Origin: a virus
Reading direction: 5' to 3' (one strand)
Length of the DNA: 43,061 bases
IMG/VR virus record: IMGVR_UViG_3300010373_000634
Coordinates: 1-43,061 of that record
Positions 6,590-14,488 of this stretch are shown one piece after another. The first letter of the stretch is position 1; the number at the start of each line of letters is the position of its first letter. The position numbers were made by a program, and so were the translations under genes. The notes beneath the pieces are model-generated. The model was not told where the DNA came from. It did not search any database and saw only the letters and a list, made by a program, of their open reading frames with translations.

Positions 6590-7443
6590 CAGGCACCTGC
6601 CGTATCTGCTGCTGGGCGCCGGGCACCGCGCAGCAGTGCGTGAAGCGCTTGGCGGGTGATTCCGGCTTCTGCGGCCATGTCGCGCACGAGTTCGCCGGCG
6701 AGGTGCCGTTCGCGGATGTGCTGCACTTCGGATTCGGTCAGCCGACGGCGGCCGTCGGGTCCGGTGCCGGTGCGGCTCCATACCCGGCGGTCGCGGGTGG
6801 TTTCACGGCGCGGCGTTTCGGGGGAGTGCCATGCCTGCTTGAAGGTTTCCCGGGCCTTTTTCAGGCGCATGTCGAGCGCGCTCGCTTTGACCCCGAGCGC
6901 GTCGGCCGCGGCCTTGTAGTCGCCGAACGCTGCAACGGCGGTGACGGCTTCGGTCTGCTTGGGGGTCAGCAGCGGCATGATCTGGCGGACGGCGAAGCGT
7001 TCGACGATGCTGCTTTCTGGCGACGGGATGTTCGCTCCCGCGGCCCACCAGTAGCGTTCGAAGCTGGTGGTTGTACCACCGCCGCGTTCGGCCCTGTTGA
7101 CGCCGTGCTCGCGCATCTCTGCGACGACGAACTGGTGGTCGGCGAGCCATGCTTCGTTGACGAGGTCGTGAAACGGCGGCCGTTCCGTGGCGGCGTAGAG
7201 GTGTTCGAGGACGGCGAGGCGCGATACGGCAAAGCGTTCTTCGGCGTCGTTGGCGTGCCAGCCGTAGCTGCGGGCGATGCCGCTGCGCGCGGCTTGGTCG
7301 ATGTCGGCCAGGGTGTAGCCGTGCGTTGAGCCGGATGATCCCTGCGGATCTTGCGGGAGGTTGTGGGGCGCGTTCTCAATCGCCGTGGTCTTCCAGCCGA
7401 GGACTTGTGCCCGGGACGGAATGCTGTTGCGTGCGCGGCTCAT
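6589..7443 (-). CDS. sigma-like/HTH transcription regulator, 284 aa
   Basis: Residues 50-135 form a helical block with SYGWHANDAEERFAVSRLAV and SFERYWWAAG, reminiscent of sigma region 2 in position only. Residues 158-203 (PLLTPKQTEAVTAVAAFGDY, then KAAADALGVKASALDMRLKKA) match a sigma region 4-type helix-turn-helix. Residues 235-272 (LTESEVQHIRERHLAGELVR, then DMAAEAGITRQALHALLRG) form a second, resolvase-type HTH. ATG 7443 overlaps the DUF4326 stop by ATGA. It could steer host polymerase to phage promoters or be an early regulator; the sequence does not distinguish these. Confidence 0.65.
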   Translation of the reverse strand: MSRARNSIPSRAQVLGWKTTAIENAPHNLPQDPQGSSGSTHGYTLADIDQAARSGIARSYGWHANDAEERFAVSRLAVLEHLYAATERPPFHDLVNEAWLADHQFVVAEMREHGVNRAERGGGTTTSFERYWWAAGANIPSPESSIVERFAVRQIMPLLTPKQTEAVTAVAAFGDYKAAADALGVKASALDMRLKKARETFKQAWHSPETPRRETTRDRRVWSRTGTGPDGRRRLTESEVQHIRERHLAGELVRDMAAEAGITRQALHALLRGARRPAADTAGA

Positions 7444-7820
7444 CGGGTGGCCGCCTGTTCTGTGCGGGCCATGGCGAGCAACACGTCCGCATTGCAGGGG
7501 CTTGATTCCGGACACCAGCACGCGAGGTCCTTGCCAGCCAGCTCGTGCAGGTGTTCCAGGATCCAGGTGCGACGGGGCGGCAGAATCGTGTCGCGGAACT
7601 GGTCGGCCCAGGCGTCATCCGTCAGCCACCACCGGTAGACGGAGACAACGTGCGCGCGAAGCTGATCGTCGGACAGTTCCTCGTGGCCGAGGCGTGCCCA
7701 ATCGAGCGTGAACGGGTTTCCGAAGTGCGATGGCCGGGACACGACCCGGTAGTTGTCGGAGATGTCGGCGAGGCGGAAGCCGCGGGCGCGGGACAGCCGG
7801 AGACGGCGGCGCTCACTCAT
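7440..7820 (-). CDS. DUF4326 domain protein, 126 aa
   Basis: The family signature is clear: YRVVSRPSHFGNPF near the N terminus, YRWWLTDDAW in the middle and LAGKDLACWCPESSPCNADV near the C terminus. DUF4326 proteins are widespread in phages and bacteria and their biochemical role is not established. ATG 7820 lies inside the end of the upstream small gene (8-bp overlap, ATGAGTGA). Confidence 0.85.
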   Translation of the reverse strand: MSERRRLRLSRARGFRLADISDNYRVVSRPSHFGNPFTLDWARLGHEELSDDQLRAHVVSVYRWWLTDDAWADQFRDTILPPRRTWILEHLHELAGKDLACWCPESSPCNADVLLAMARTEQAATR

Positions 7821-7983
7821 CGCCGGCCGCCTCAGCGCTCGCGGCCTTGCGCTTCCGTTCGGCACGCCACTCGCGCATGTACTTGGCCTGCGCCGTCAGG
7901 CATGCCGGATCGGCGATCTCGCGCTTGCGGATATGACGCCGGGTAGCGGCCGGGGTCCCGCACGGCTTGAGCTCGCGGGTCAC
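7813..7983 (-). CDS. small basic protein, 56 aa
   Basis: It starts at GTG 7983, behind GGGAGG, and begins VTRELKPCGTPAATRRHIRK. It contains KYMREWRAERKRKAASA and ends AAGDE. The KPCGTPAA..RH.R opening recurs in small actinophage proteins of unknown function. The GTGA start overlaps the upstream 44-residue gene. Nucleic-acid binding is plausible from the basic charge. Confidence 0.55.
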   Translation of the reverse strand: MTRELKPCGTPAATRRHIRKREIADPACLTAQAKYMREWRAERKRKAASAEAAGDE

Positions 7984-8114
7984 GACGTCCTCCCGTTGCA
8001 GAACACGCGGTCGCCGATGGTGTTCCCGACGTGCAGTTTGATGCGGCCGGTCCAGCGCGACCGCTTGGCGGCCTGGCGGCAGACGGGGCAGGGGAAGGTG
8101 CGCGGCTCACTCAT
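7980..8114 (-). CDS. small putative zinc-binding protein, 44 aa
   Basis: The translation is MSEPRTFPCPVCRQAAKRSR followed by WTGRIKLHVGNTIGDRVFCN and GRTS. The CPVC pair with a later His and Cys suggests one zinc site. It overlaps both neighbours (ATGAGTGA with the upstream gene, GTGA with the downstream gene), which supports it as a real gene despite its size. Confidence 0.55.
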   Translation of the reverse strand: MSEPRTFPCPVCRQAAKRSRWTGRIKLHVGNTIGDRVFCNGRTS

Positions 8115-8571
8115 CGCCGGCCTCCTCGAGCAGGCCGCCGAGCATGTCGTGCAGCACCCGCACGTCGGCCAGGTCGAGGACCATGTCGCCGGTCCAGTCG
8201 CCGCCGCTGTCGAACGGGATGGTGACGGTGGTGGTGCCGTTGTCGGTGCATGCGCTGACGGTCTGGCCCCAGGCGAAGGCCGGGATACCGGTTCCGTCGG
8301 GCTCGTAGTAGGCGCGGAAGTCTTCGTCGCCTTCCGCGCTGAAGTCGCCGGTGGAGGTTTCGCGGAGGATCCAGTCGTCGACCCAGGCGGTGTCGTTGCT
8401 TCCGCCGGCCCGGACCGGGAGCGTGATTTCGTCGTGTTGGGTGTTGCGGTCGTGCTCGGGGTGCGGCAGGCCGAGGAGCGTGAACACTTCGGCGCAGTTG
8501 TCGCCGGTCCAGTGCACGGCCTCGTACACGGCGCGCGGCTCGGGCTTCTGGCGGTAAAGGGCGATGGTCAC
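8107..8571 (-). CDS. conserved phage hypothetical protein, 154 aa
   Basis: An acidic protein of mixed strands and helices, beginning at GTG 8571 with VTIALYRQKPEPRAVYEAVH. It has a WTGDNCAEVFTLLGLP block and ends in a helix MLGGLLEEAGDE. Proteins with this VHWTGDN-type opening occur in actinophage early regions; no function is known. The GTGA start overlaps the preceding gene. Confidence 0.65.
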   Translation of the reverse strand: MTIALYRQKPEPRAVYEAVHWTGDNCAEVFTLLGLPHPEHDRNTQHDEITLPVRAGGSNDTAWVDDWILRETSTGDFSAEGDEDFRAYYEPDGTGIPAFAWGQTVSACTDNGTTTVTIPFDSGGDWTGDMVLDLADVRVLHDMLGGLLEEAGDE

Positions 8572-8909
8572 GGCCGGTCTCCGTCCTCGGTGGCCTTCCA
8601 CGTGGCGCACGGCCAGTCGATGCGGGCGCCGTGCAGCGAGCAGCCGGTGCAAATTGCGCCGGGCGCGGCCGGGTCGTGGGAGTTCGCCGGGGCGTGGAGG
8701 TCGCGGATCTTCTGCCGCTGCTCGCGCAGCCGCTTGACCTCGCCAACAAGGGTGCTGTTGTCGCCGAGGCCCTCAACGACCTTCTTCATGAAGGTCTGCG
8801 CAAGAGCCTCGTCGGGTGTCTCGCCGGGTGCACGGAACGTCAGGGTGATGAAATCGACGACGGCATCGGCGTTGCGCTTGGTGATGGCGTCGAGGTCAAT
8901 GGCTGCCAC
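8568..8909 (-). CDS. hypothetical protein with C-terminal Cys cluster, 113 aa
   Basis: GTG 8909 is preceded by a strong AGGAG and starts VAAIDLDAITKRNADAVVDF. The middle is a coiled-coil-like helix (VGEVKRLREQRQKIRDL). The C-terminal 30 residues contain ICTGCSLHGARIDWPCATW, a possible zinc site (Cys, Cys, His, Cys). The hairpin at 8939-8967 lies just upstream, so this gene may begin a separate transcript segment. Confidence 0.6.
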   Translation of the reverse strand: MAAIDLDAITKRNADAVVDFITLTFRAPGETPDEALAQTFMKKVVEGLGDNSTLVGEVKRLREQRQKIRDLHAPANSHDPAAPGAICTGCSLHGARIDWPCATWKATEDGDRP

Positions 8910-8938
8910 GGGTTCTCCTGGTTGGTTGTTGGGGTGGG

Positions 8939-8967
8939 GCCGGGCGCGCGGGGAAGGCGCGCCCGGC
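8939..8967. terminator. 11-bp perfect hairpin without T-tract
   Basis: GCCGGGCGCGC and GCGCGCCCGGC flank a 7-base loop in the 68-bp gap between the DGQHR/ParB-like gene and the next minus-strand gene. It is a candidate U-less terminator or attenuator. Confidence 0.5.
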
Positions 8968-8977
8968 GGGGGAGGGG

Positions 8978-10057
8978 TCAGCGGGGGATCGGGAACGCCT
9001 CGGGGTGCTCGCCGCCGGACTTCCACGCCAGCAGCCGCACTTCCTGGCCGAGGCGGTAGAAGTTCCACGCCTTGATCCACAGCGCGAGCATCTCGGCGGC
9101 CGACAGCTTCCGCTTCGCCGCCGCGTTCTTCAGCAGCACCTCGCGCAGCCGCCAGATCGGATCGTTCGCGCCCATGCCGGTCCCGGCGCACAGCTGGTCG
9201 AAGAAGAACCTCGCGTCGCCGGGGTTGATGCCGGCGAACAGCCACCACGACAGCCCGACCACCGAGTTCCGAACCGGCCCGATCCGCTTGTGGACCTGCC
9301 GGATCGCTACCGTTGCGTCCCGGATCTCCGGGTGGTCGCGGAACACGCGCTTGAGGACCGGCACCGACAGGCTGATCTTCGCGCCGCGGATCTGGTCGGT
9401 CTTCCACCGTGCGACCGCCGCGGTGACGGTGGCCAGGTTCACGCAGTCGGTTTCGCCGGCGAGCTTCAGGATGTCTGCGAACGAGCGCTTGATTCCGACG
9501 TCGATGGTGTCCTGCGACAGCGGCTCGAGACCGGTGACGAGCAGCAGCGGCACAGGGGAACCTGCGGCGACGACGGCCTTGAGTCGGTGCTGGCCGTCGA
9601 GGATCGCCAGGTCGGCGGAGAACTTGACGCTCTCGCCGTTGAGGTCCCAGCCGCCGGTCATGATGTCGACGGCGAGCGCGGACACGCCGGCGCCGCGGAT
9701 GCCGCGGTTGTGGGTGTTGAACTCCAGCAGCCAGTACGCGGCGACCTTGGGGCTGACGACGACGAACCCGGCGCCGAGGTCGGTACTGGGCCGCAGCGGC
9801 GCCTTGGGGAACGTGACCGCGGCGGCGTCGATGCGCTTGGAGGAGGTTCGCAGCGGCTTGGGGCTGATCTCGGGGTGGGTGGTGAGGTGCCAGTGGTCGG
9901 TGCACTCGTACACGGCGTGGGTACTGACGCCGTATTCGGCGTCCTTGGCCGCGGCGGTTGCGAGCGCGTCGGTTTCGGTGTCGAAGCGGAGCTTGTTCGG
10001 GGACTGGCAGTTCGGGTCGGTGGCGGTGGGGGTGTCGGGGCCGACGGTGATGGTCAT
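8978..10057 (-). CDS. DGQHR/ParB-like domain protein, 359 aa
   Basis: The motif LAILDGQHRLKAVVAAG at about residues 150-166 is the hallmark of the DGQHR/ParB-type fold, here without the usual ParB HTH. The first 65 residues form an extra N-terminal module (CQSPNKLRFDTETDAL and YECTDHWHLTTH) like the small zinc-like host-factor domains of actinophages. The C-terminal half is helical with PVRNSVVGLSWWLFAGINPG. ATG 10057 follows an AAGGAAACC ribosome site and a hairpin-containing gap. DNA binding or nuclease activity is possible; partitioning is not implied, as no ParA is seen. Confidence 0.7.
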   Translation of the reverse strand: MTITVGPDTPTATDPNCQSPNKLRFDTETDALATAAAKDAEYGVSTHAVYECTDHWHLTTHPEISPKPLRTSSKRIDAAAVTFPKAPLRPSTDLGAGFVVVSPKVAAYWLLEFNTHNRGIRGAGVSALAVDIMTGGWDLNGESVKFSADLAILDGQHRLKAVVAAGSPVPLLLVTGLEPLSQDTIDVGIKRSFADILKLAGETDCVNLATVTAAVARWKTDQIRGAKISLSVPVLKRVFRDHPEIRDATVAIRQVHKRIGPVRNSVVGLSWWLFAGINPGDARFFFDQLCAGTGMGANDPIWRLREVLLKNAAAKRKLSAAEMLALWIKAWNFYRLGQEVRLLAWKSGGEHPEAFPIPR

Positions 10058-10087
10058 GGTCTGGTTTCCTTGTCGTGGTTGGCGGGT

Positions 10088-10124
10088 GGCCGCCCCGGGC
10101 TCGTTGGGTGGGCCCGGGACGGCC
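10088..10124. terminator. 13-bp hairpin (12 of 13 paired) without T-tract
   Basis: GGCCGCCCCGGGC (10088-10100) pairs with GCCCGGGACGGCC (10112-10124) around an 11-base loop, filling the 71-bp gap between the coiled-coil gene and the DGQHR gene. Confidence 0.5.
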
Positions 10125-10128
10125 GGTT

Positions 10129-10371
10129 TCACAGCTGCCTGCCGAGGTACGGCAGCGGCAGCGCGGATTTGGGCCGCGTCCACCGGGATCCCGGTGCGGG
10201 CGTCTGTGTGTGGCTGAGGCGGTCGAGCTGCTGCCGCAACTCCTCGTTCTCGCGGGCCAGCCGCCGGTTCTCCCGCTGGGCCAGGGCCAGTGCGCGCTGG
10301 GTGGCGGCGTGGTCGGAGGGCTGCTGCACGGCGGGGATGCTGCGGAACGTGGGGTACTCGGTGGCGCTCAC
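10129..10371 (-). CDS. small coiled-coil protein, 80 aa
   Basis: It starts at GTG 10371, overlapping the upstream stop (GTGA). Residues 25-55 (RALALAQRENRRLARENEEL, then RQQLDRLSHT) have a regular heptad pattern with Leu/Ala core positions, indicating a dimeric coiled coil. Both ends look disordered and Pro-rich. No family recognised; a co-regulator of the HTH protein encoded upstream is conceivable. Confidence 0.6.
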   Translation of the reverse strand: MSATEYPTFRSIPAVQQPSDHAATQRALALAQRENRRLARENEELRQQLDRLSHTQTPAPGSRWTRPKSALPLPYLGRQL

Positions 10372-11117
10372 GCGGCCTTCTCCCTGTCCTCGGCCGTGCG
10401 CGCCTCACGGCACGGCGCGCACACGGGCAAGATGCGCCGCTTGCGATGCCGGTCCCGCCCGCGTGGCGTACCGCAGGCCCCGGTCCAGTCGGGGAAGGTG
10501 CCCGGGTCGTCCATGTCGATGCCGTCCCAGTGGGCCGGCCGCGCCCAGTTCTCCCGCTCGCCACGCAGCCGGTTGCGGACGCTGGCGCCCGGATCCACGG
10601 ACAGCACCTGATAGGCGCGGGTGACGGCGTCAGCCGTGCGCCTGAGGACAATCTCGTTTGCGCCGGCGACGATGCGGGTGATGGTGACGTCGTCGATGCC
10701 GCCCGCGGTGGTGATGTCGGCGACGGCATGCCCGTCTGCGAGCAGGGCCCGCAACCGCCGCGTGGAGCCGGTGGCGTTGGTGAAGCCGCCGGGCTCTACG
10801 GCGGTGATGGCGAGAATCTTGTCGCGGGTGGCTTGGCGAATCTTGGTGCGCCGACCGGACAGGATCGCCCAGATCTGGCCGGGGGAGGTGTCGGCGGCGT
10901 CGGCGATGGACTGCTGGGTGGCGCCCTGGGCCAGAAGCGTGCGGATGTGGGCGACGGCCGGCGCCGGGTCGACGGTGAGTTTCCCGAATCGGCGGTGGCG
11001 CTTCTTGTAGCGCAGTTCGGGGGTGCGGCAGCAGTCTTCGCGGCAGCCGAGACGGTAGCCGCGGGATGTGCCGTGGTGGCCGTCCGTTGCGACGGGTGCG
11101 GTTGCCATGGCGGTCAT
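10368..11117 (-). CDS. helix-turn-helix DNA-binding protein, 249 aa
   Basis: The N terminus carries HGTSRGYRLGCREDCCRTPE followed by LRYKKRHRR, a Cys-containing basic motif common in actinophage HTH proteins. Residues about 60-100 form an HTH (TQQSIADAADTSPGQIWAIL) and a second HTH-like segment follows at about 125-160 (DITTAGGIDDVTITRIVAG). The C terminus has CGTPRGRDRHRKRRILPVCA, again Cys- and Arg-rich. ATG 11117 overlaps the methyltransferase stop by ATGA. It is probably a transcription regulator or DNA-organising protein. Confidence 0.65.
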   Translation of the reverse strand: MTAMATAPVATDGHHGTSRGYRLGCREDCCRTPELRYKKRHRRFGKLTVDPAPAVAHIRTLLAQGATQQSIADAADTSPGQIWAILSGRRTKIRQATRDKILAITAVEPGGFTNATGSTRRLRALLADGHAVADITTAGGIDDVTITRIVAGANEIVLRRTADAVTRAYQVLSVDPGASVRNRLRGERENWARPAHWDGIDMDDPGTFPDWTGACGTPRGRDRHRKRRILPVCAPCREARTAEDREKAA

Positions 11118-12820
11118 GCGGACACCGCCCGCTCCAGCTCCTCGCCGGTGATGGCCTCGACCAGCGCCGAGACGATCACCTCGGCCACGGCACCCACCAC
11201 CGCGTTCCCGTAGCCCCGGACCTGCGCCCGCTTCGAACCGAACGGCACCTTGAAGTCCGCGTCGAAACCCATCGCCGCCGCGATCTCGTGCGGCTCCAGC
11301 ATCCGGAACTCGAACGCGTCCAGGCCCATACCGGCGGCCACCGCGGCGGCCTCGGCGTCCAGCGCCACCCGGCCGGCCTCGCGCTCCGGGCCCTTCTTCA
11401 AGGCCTGCGCCTGGCGGTCCAGCTCTTCGATGCGTCCCACCGCCGCCATCACGGCCTGCGGGTCGAGCTGCACGGTGCCGCGCCCGAGGGCGTACCGGTC
11501 GACGGTGGAAAGCGTCCCGATGGGCTCCGTGACAGGCTTCGCGACCCCAGTGGAGTAGTAGGGGACGAGCATGTCGGGGGTGGTAACAAGGCCGTGGTGG
11601 TTGCCCGAGGCCGTCACCGCAGCCAGGGGGTCGGCGACCAGCGTCGGGGTGCGCATCGATCCGCCGCCGCGCAGGTTTGCTACAAACGGCGGCACCGCCA
11701 GCCCGGTCTCGTTCCGGCACGTCTGCGTCCGTGCGGGCTCGTGCGCAGGCCGCGCCTCCTTGCCGACCCGGCCCTCGACGGGCACCAGAAGCGGAGGCAC
11801 CGCCAGGCCGTCGGACTCCCGCGTGGTCCGCGCAGGCATCGGCTCGGTCACCGGCGTCGGCGCCTGCCGCCACGTACCCCCTGCGGGAGCCAGGACCGGG
11901 ATCCCGAACTTCACCGCACCCACACCGATCCGCGCCATCGTTTTCGGCGCCAGCGGATCGGCACGGTCTCCGATCCGCTGCGACGGCAGCGACCAGTCGA
12001 TGACCGTGGACGCGGCGTGCACCGCGGGCTCCACAATCTGTCCGCGGCACTCGTGCGACGGGCACCGGTACACGTACTGCTGCCGGTAGCGGCCCATGTC
12101 CACACCCGGCCGGGCCCACGTCTGGATCGCCTCGACCTGCTTGTCGCAGCGCGGGCACCACGCAACTGGGCGCAGCCACTTGTCCCAGTCGGGCGTGCGT
12201 CCCAGCGCCCTCAGCCAGTACGCCAGGTAGTGGCGGTCGCGAGACTGCGGGGCGCTGCGGGCCCGGACCGGGCGGGCGTGCATGGCGTTGAACGCGATCA
12301 GCTTCGTGTCGTAGCCGAGGTCGTGGAACTGGCGGCGCCACTGGTCGTAGCGGTGCCATTTGCGGACCTCGACGACGTTCTCCACGACGCCGGCCAGGAC
12401 CGGCTGGGAGGCGAGCCACTGGGCTTCCAGGTACCGGTGCACCTCGTCCATGAGCAGCCTGGACCGTTCGGCGTCCTCGTCGACTTCCGATTCCAGTCCG
12501 GGCAGCTGTTCGGCGTTGGCGCGGTCGAAGGTGCGGCGCACGCCCTTGGCGGTGGTCCAGTCCGGGCAGGCGGGGGAGGCCCAGAAGATGGCGCAGGGCA
12601 CGAATTTGGTGACGTCGTGGCGCTGGACGTCGCCGCAGAAGTGCTCGACGTCGGGGTGGTTCGCGCCGGACACGGCCAGGGCGTATTTGCTGTGGTTGGC
12701 GGCGAAGCGGCCCTGGACGCCGGGGACTTTGAGCATCCCGGACAGGGATCCGCCGAAGCCGCTGAATTCGTCGAAGACGTCGAGCGTTTCGCCGGCGCCG
12801 AGGGTGTTGAACGCGGTCAT
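11114..12820 (-). CDS. C5-cytosine DNA methyltransferase (Dcm-like), 568 aa
   Basis: The motifs appear in canonical order: motif I DVFDEFSGFGG (14-24), motif IV ASPACPDW with catalytic Cys85, motif VI ENV (147-149), motif VIII QSRDR (192-196), and at the C terminus LEPHEIAAAMGFDADF with the motif X-type GYGNAV. A long region of about 300 residues between motifs VIII and IX contains a zinc-like CPRC/CPSHEC pair and probably makes up the target-recognition domain. The modified base would protect the phage genome from restriction. ATG 12820 overlaps the RusA stop. The target sequence cannot be read from the protein. Confidence 0.88.
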   Translation of the reverse strand: MTAFNTLGAGETLDVFDEFSGFGGSLSGMLKVPGVQGRFAANHSKYALAVSGANHPDVEHFCGDVQRHDVTKFVPCAIFWASPACPDWTTAKGVRRTFDRANAEQLPGLESEVDEDAERSRLLMDEVHRYLEAQWLASQPVLAGVVENVVEVRKWHRYDQWRRQFHDLGYDTKLIAFNAMHARPVRARSAPQSRDRHYLAYWLRALGRTPDWDKWLRPVAWCPRCDKQVEAIQTWARPGVDMGRYRQQYVYRCPSHECRGQIVEPAVHAASTVIDWSLPSQRIGDRADPLAPKTMARIGVGAVKFGIPVLAPAGGTWRQAPTPVTEPMPARTTRESDGLAVPPLLVPVEGRVGKEARPAHEPARTQTCRNETGLAVPPFVANLRGGGSMRTPTLVADPLAAVTASGNHHGLVTTPDMLVPYYSTGVAKPVTEPIGTLSTVDRYALGRGTVQLDPQAVMAAVGRIEELDRQAQALKKGPEREAGRVALDAEAAAVAAGMGLDAFEFRMLEPHEIAAAMGFDADFKVPFGSKRAQVRGYGNAVVGAVAEVIVSALVEAITGEELERAVSA

Positions 12821-13332
12821 GCCGCACCCCCGAGCCGCCAGACGCGGATGACCGCGCCCGGCACGTCGAGGGCGTCACGGTGCTGCCCCGGGTAGTACTT
12901 GCCGCTGTCCAGGTACCGCACGACCTGGGCGTCATCACCCCACGCCAGATCCTTGAGGGCGTCCTCGGTGGACCGGATCAGCTTGGAGAAGTCCGGGTAG
13001 CAGGTGGGGTAAACGCGGCCCTTCGGCATCCGCTGCGGCGGCTGCAGCGTGAACACCATCTGCACCTCGAGCGGGCCGCGCATCGGCGTGAAACCGGCTT
13101 CCTTCGCGGTCTTCGCAACGGCCTCACGCCACGGCTCGACCTTCTTGGAGGACTCGGCGAGGATCGTGACCTGCTTGCCGGTCTTCTTGCTCCGGCGCGT
13201 CCCGACAGCCTTCTTCGAGCCCTGCGGTCCTGGGGTGCCGTGGACGACGAGCATCAGGTCGGCGTTGAGCAGCGGGTACCACGGGACGCGGTCGACGCTC
13301 GCGCTGCCAGCGGTGACGAGCTGGGCGGTCAC
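12817..13332 (-). CDS. rusA: RusA-like Holliday junction resolvase, 171 aa
   Basis: It contains the RusA order of elements: VVHGTPGPQGSKK near the N terminus, a central basic region, and the conserved acidic block YPDFSKLIRSTEDALKDLAW followed by GDDAQV. The Asp residues of this block coordinate the catalytic metal in the family. It resolves four-way junctions formed during phage recombination or replication. GTG 13332 (GTGA overlap) gives a length typical for phage RusA, slightly long at the C terminus. Confidence 0.88.
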   Translation of the reverse strand: MTAQLVTAGSASVDRVPWYPLLNADLMLVVHGTPGPQGSKKAVGTRRSKKTGKQVTILAESSKKVEPWREAVAKTAKEAGFTPMRGPLEVQMVFTLQPPQRMPKGRVYPTCYPDFSKLIRSTEDALKDLAWGDDAQVVRYLDSGKYYPGQHRDALDVPGAVIRVWRLGGAA

Positions 13333-13766
13333 GACGCACCTCCGCAGACAATGACGAGGTGCTGGGGCAGCCCGAACCCGAGGAGCAGGTCGCGCGTTGC
13401 GTGCGCCGCGCCGCGGCCGGCGCAGTGGAAACGGACCATGCCGGTCGGGTACGCGGTGTGTTCGCTGCGCGCGGTGTACTGCTCGAACCAGTCGCGTGCG
13501 CGCATGGACGTGCTGGCGTCGAAGCGGTGCGGGTAGACGTCGACCCACCACGAGGACGACGTGGTGCCGTGTGTGTGGCCGTCGAGGACGATGCCTTCGC
13601 AGTCGGGGCAGCGGTTGGCGGTTCGGAAGTTCGCGAGGACCGCAACGATTTCGGCGGCGGTCAGCGGCGCGTCTTCGACGTGCTGGGGGTACTTGGCTTC
13701 GAGGGCGGCGAGTGCGCGGCCGGGAACGCGGACCGGCAGCGGCTTGTCCAGTACCGGGGCAGTCAA
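13329..13766 (-). CDS. hypothetical protein with two Cys pairs, 145 aa
   Basis: The start is probably TTG 13766, which overlaps the upstream stop (TTGA) and gives LTAPVLDKPLPVRVPGRALA. The centre has ANRCPDCEGIVLDGHTHGTT, a CxxC with two following His residues. The C terminus has VRFHCAGRGAAHATRDLLLG. No family recognised. Confidence 0.6.
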   Translation of the reverse strand: MTAPVLDKPLPVRVPGRALAALEAKYPQHVEDAPLTAAEIVAVLANFRTANRCPDCEGIVLDGHTHGTTSSSWWVDVYPHRFDASTSMRARDWFEQYTARSEHTAYPTGMVRFHCAGRGAAHATRDLLLGFGLPQHLVIVCGGAS

Positions 13767-14488
13767 CGCGACCACCGCCAGGCGATGACGTTGGCGTGGC
13801 GCCCGCGCCCGTTGCAGTCGGACCAGCGCAGTCCCTTGACCACGTTCAGCCGGAACAGCAGCGATAGCGCGCGGTCCGTAACCCGCCACCGGCGCCACGC
13901 GCGGCAGCGACTGTGCTCGCAGTCCTTGTGCGCCTCGTTCATCGCGTCGTAGGCACACCAGCCGCACGGCGCCCCGTAGCCGCCGTTGTCGACGTACACG
14001 AATGTCCGCGGGTGCCGGGGCTCGGCGTAGCAGTCGGTCTGCTGCATGCCCGGGATGTCGGTGGGTGCGCAGGCGGGGCAGGCCTGCTTGCCGTCGAGCT
14101 GGTTGAAGCACTGGTTGCAGAACCAGTCGCACTCCTCGATGTCGAACCATTCGCAGTACACGGCGGCCGACTCGTTCAGCTCCGGCATCCACGGCTCGCC
14201 GTGGTGGAACACCACCGCGCGGTACATCAGCGGCGGGTTCTCACCGGGGTGCGGCGGCTGGGCGGCGACGAACGCGTTCAGCTCCGAGGCGGTCTTCAGC
14301 GCCGTGCGCTGCGTCAGCTCCGGGTTGTCGTCGGCGTCCGGGTCCTTCTCGAAGTCGACGTTGTAGTGAACCTCGTCGGGGCCGATCAGGTGGATCGCCC
14401 ACGGCCGGGCGGCAGTCAGGTTGTACAGGTACTGCAGGGTCTCCTCGTCGTAGAACGCGTTGAGGTCGACGGGCGGTGCGTAGGACAT
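13763..14488 (-). CDS. Cys-rich conserved phage protein, 241 aa
   Basis: The N-terminal half is acidic alpha/beta (PVDLNAFYDEETLQYLYNLT, WAIHLIGPDEVHYNVDFEKD). The C-terminal half is dense in cysteines: CDWFCNQCFNQLDGKQACPA, then CYAEPRH, CGWCAYDAMNEAHKDC and HSRCRAWRRWR, enough for two or three zinc sites. Such Cys-rich proteins are frequent between RusA and recombination genes of actinophages. It shares one base with the upstream stop (TGATG). Function unknown. Confidence 0.65.
   Translation of the reverse strand: MSYAPPVDLNAFYDEETLQYLYNLTAARPWAIHLIGPDEVHYNVDFEKDPDADDNPELTQRTALKTASELNAFVAAQPPHPGENPPLMYRAVVFHHGEPWMPELNESAAVYCEWFDIEECDWFCNQCFNQLDGKQACPACAPTDIPGMQQTDCYAEPRHPRTFVYVDNGGYGAPCGWCAYDAMNEAHKDCEHSRCRAWRRWRVTDRALSLLFRLNVVKGLRWSDCNGRGRHANVIAWRWSR

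Noticed and set aside
10058-10729. Long upstream extension of the DGQHR/ParB-like gene
   Set aside because: The extra sequence is Arg/Pro/Ala-rich shadow translation over other genes; the ATG at 10057 has a good ribosome site.
12821-12938. Huge 856-residue frame from 12938 through the methyltransferase region to the HTH gene
   Set aside because: It is antisense-type composition over the C5 methyltransferase, whose motifs are in another frame. Only the 10368-11117 part is real.
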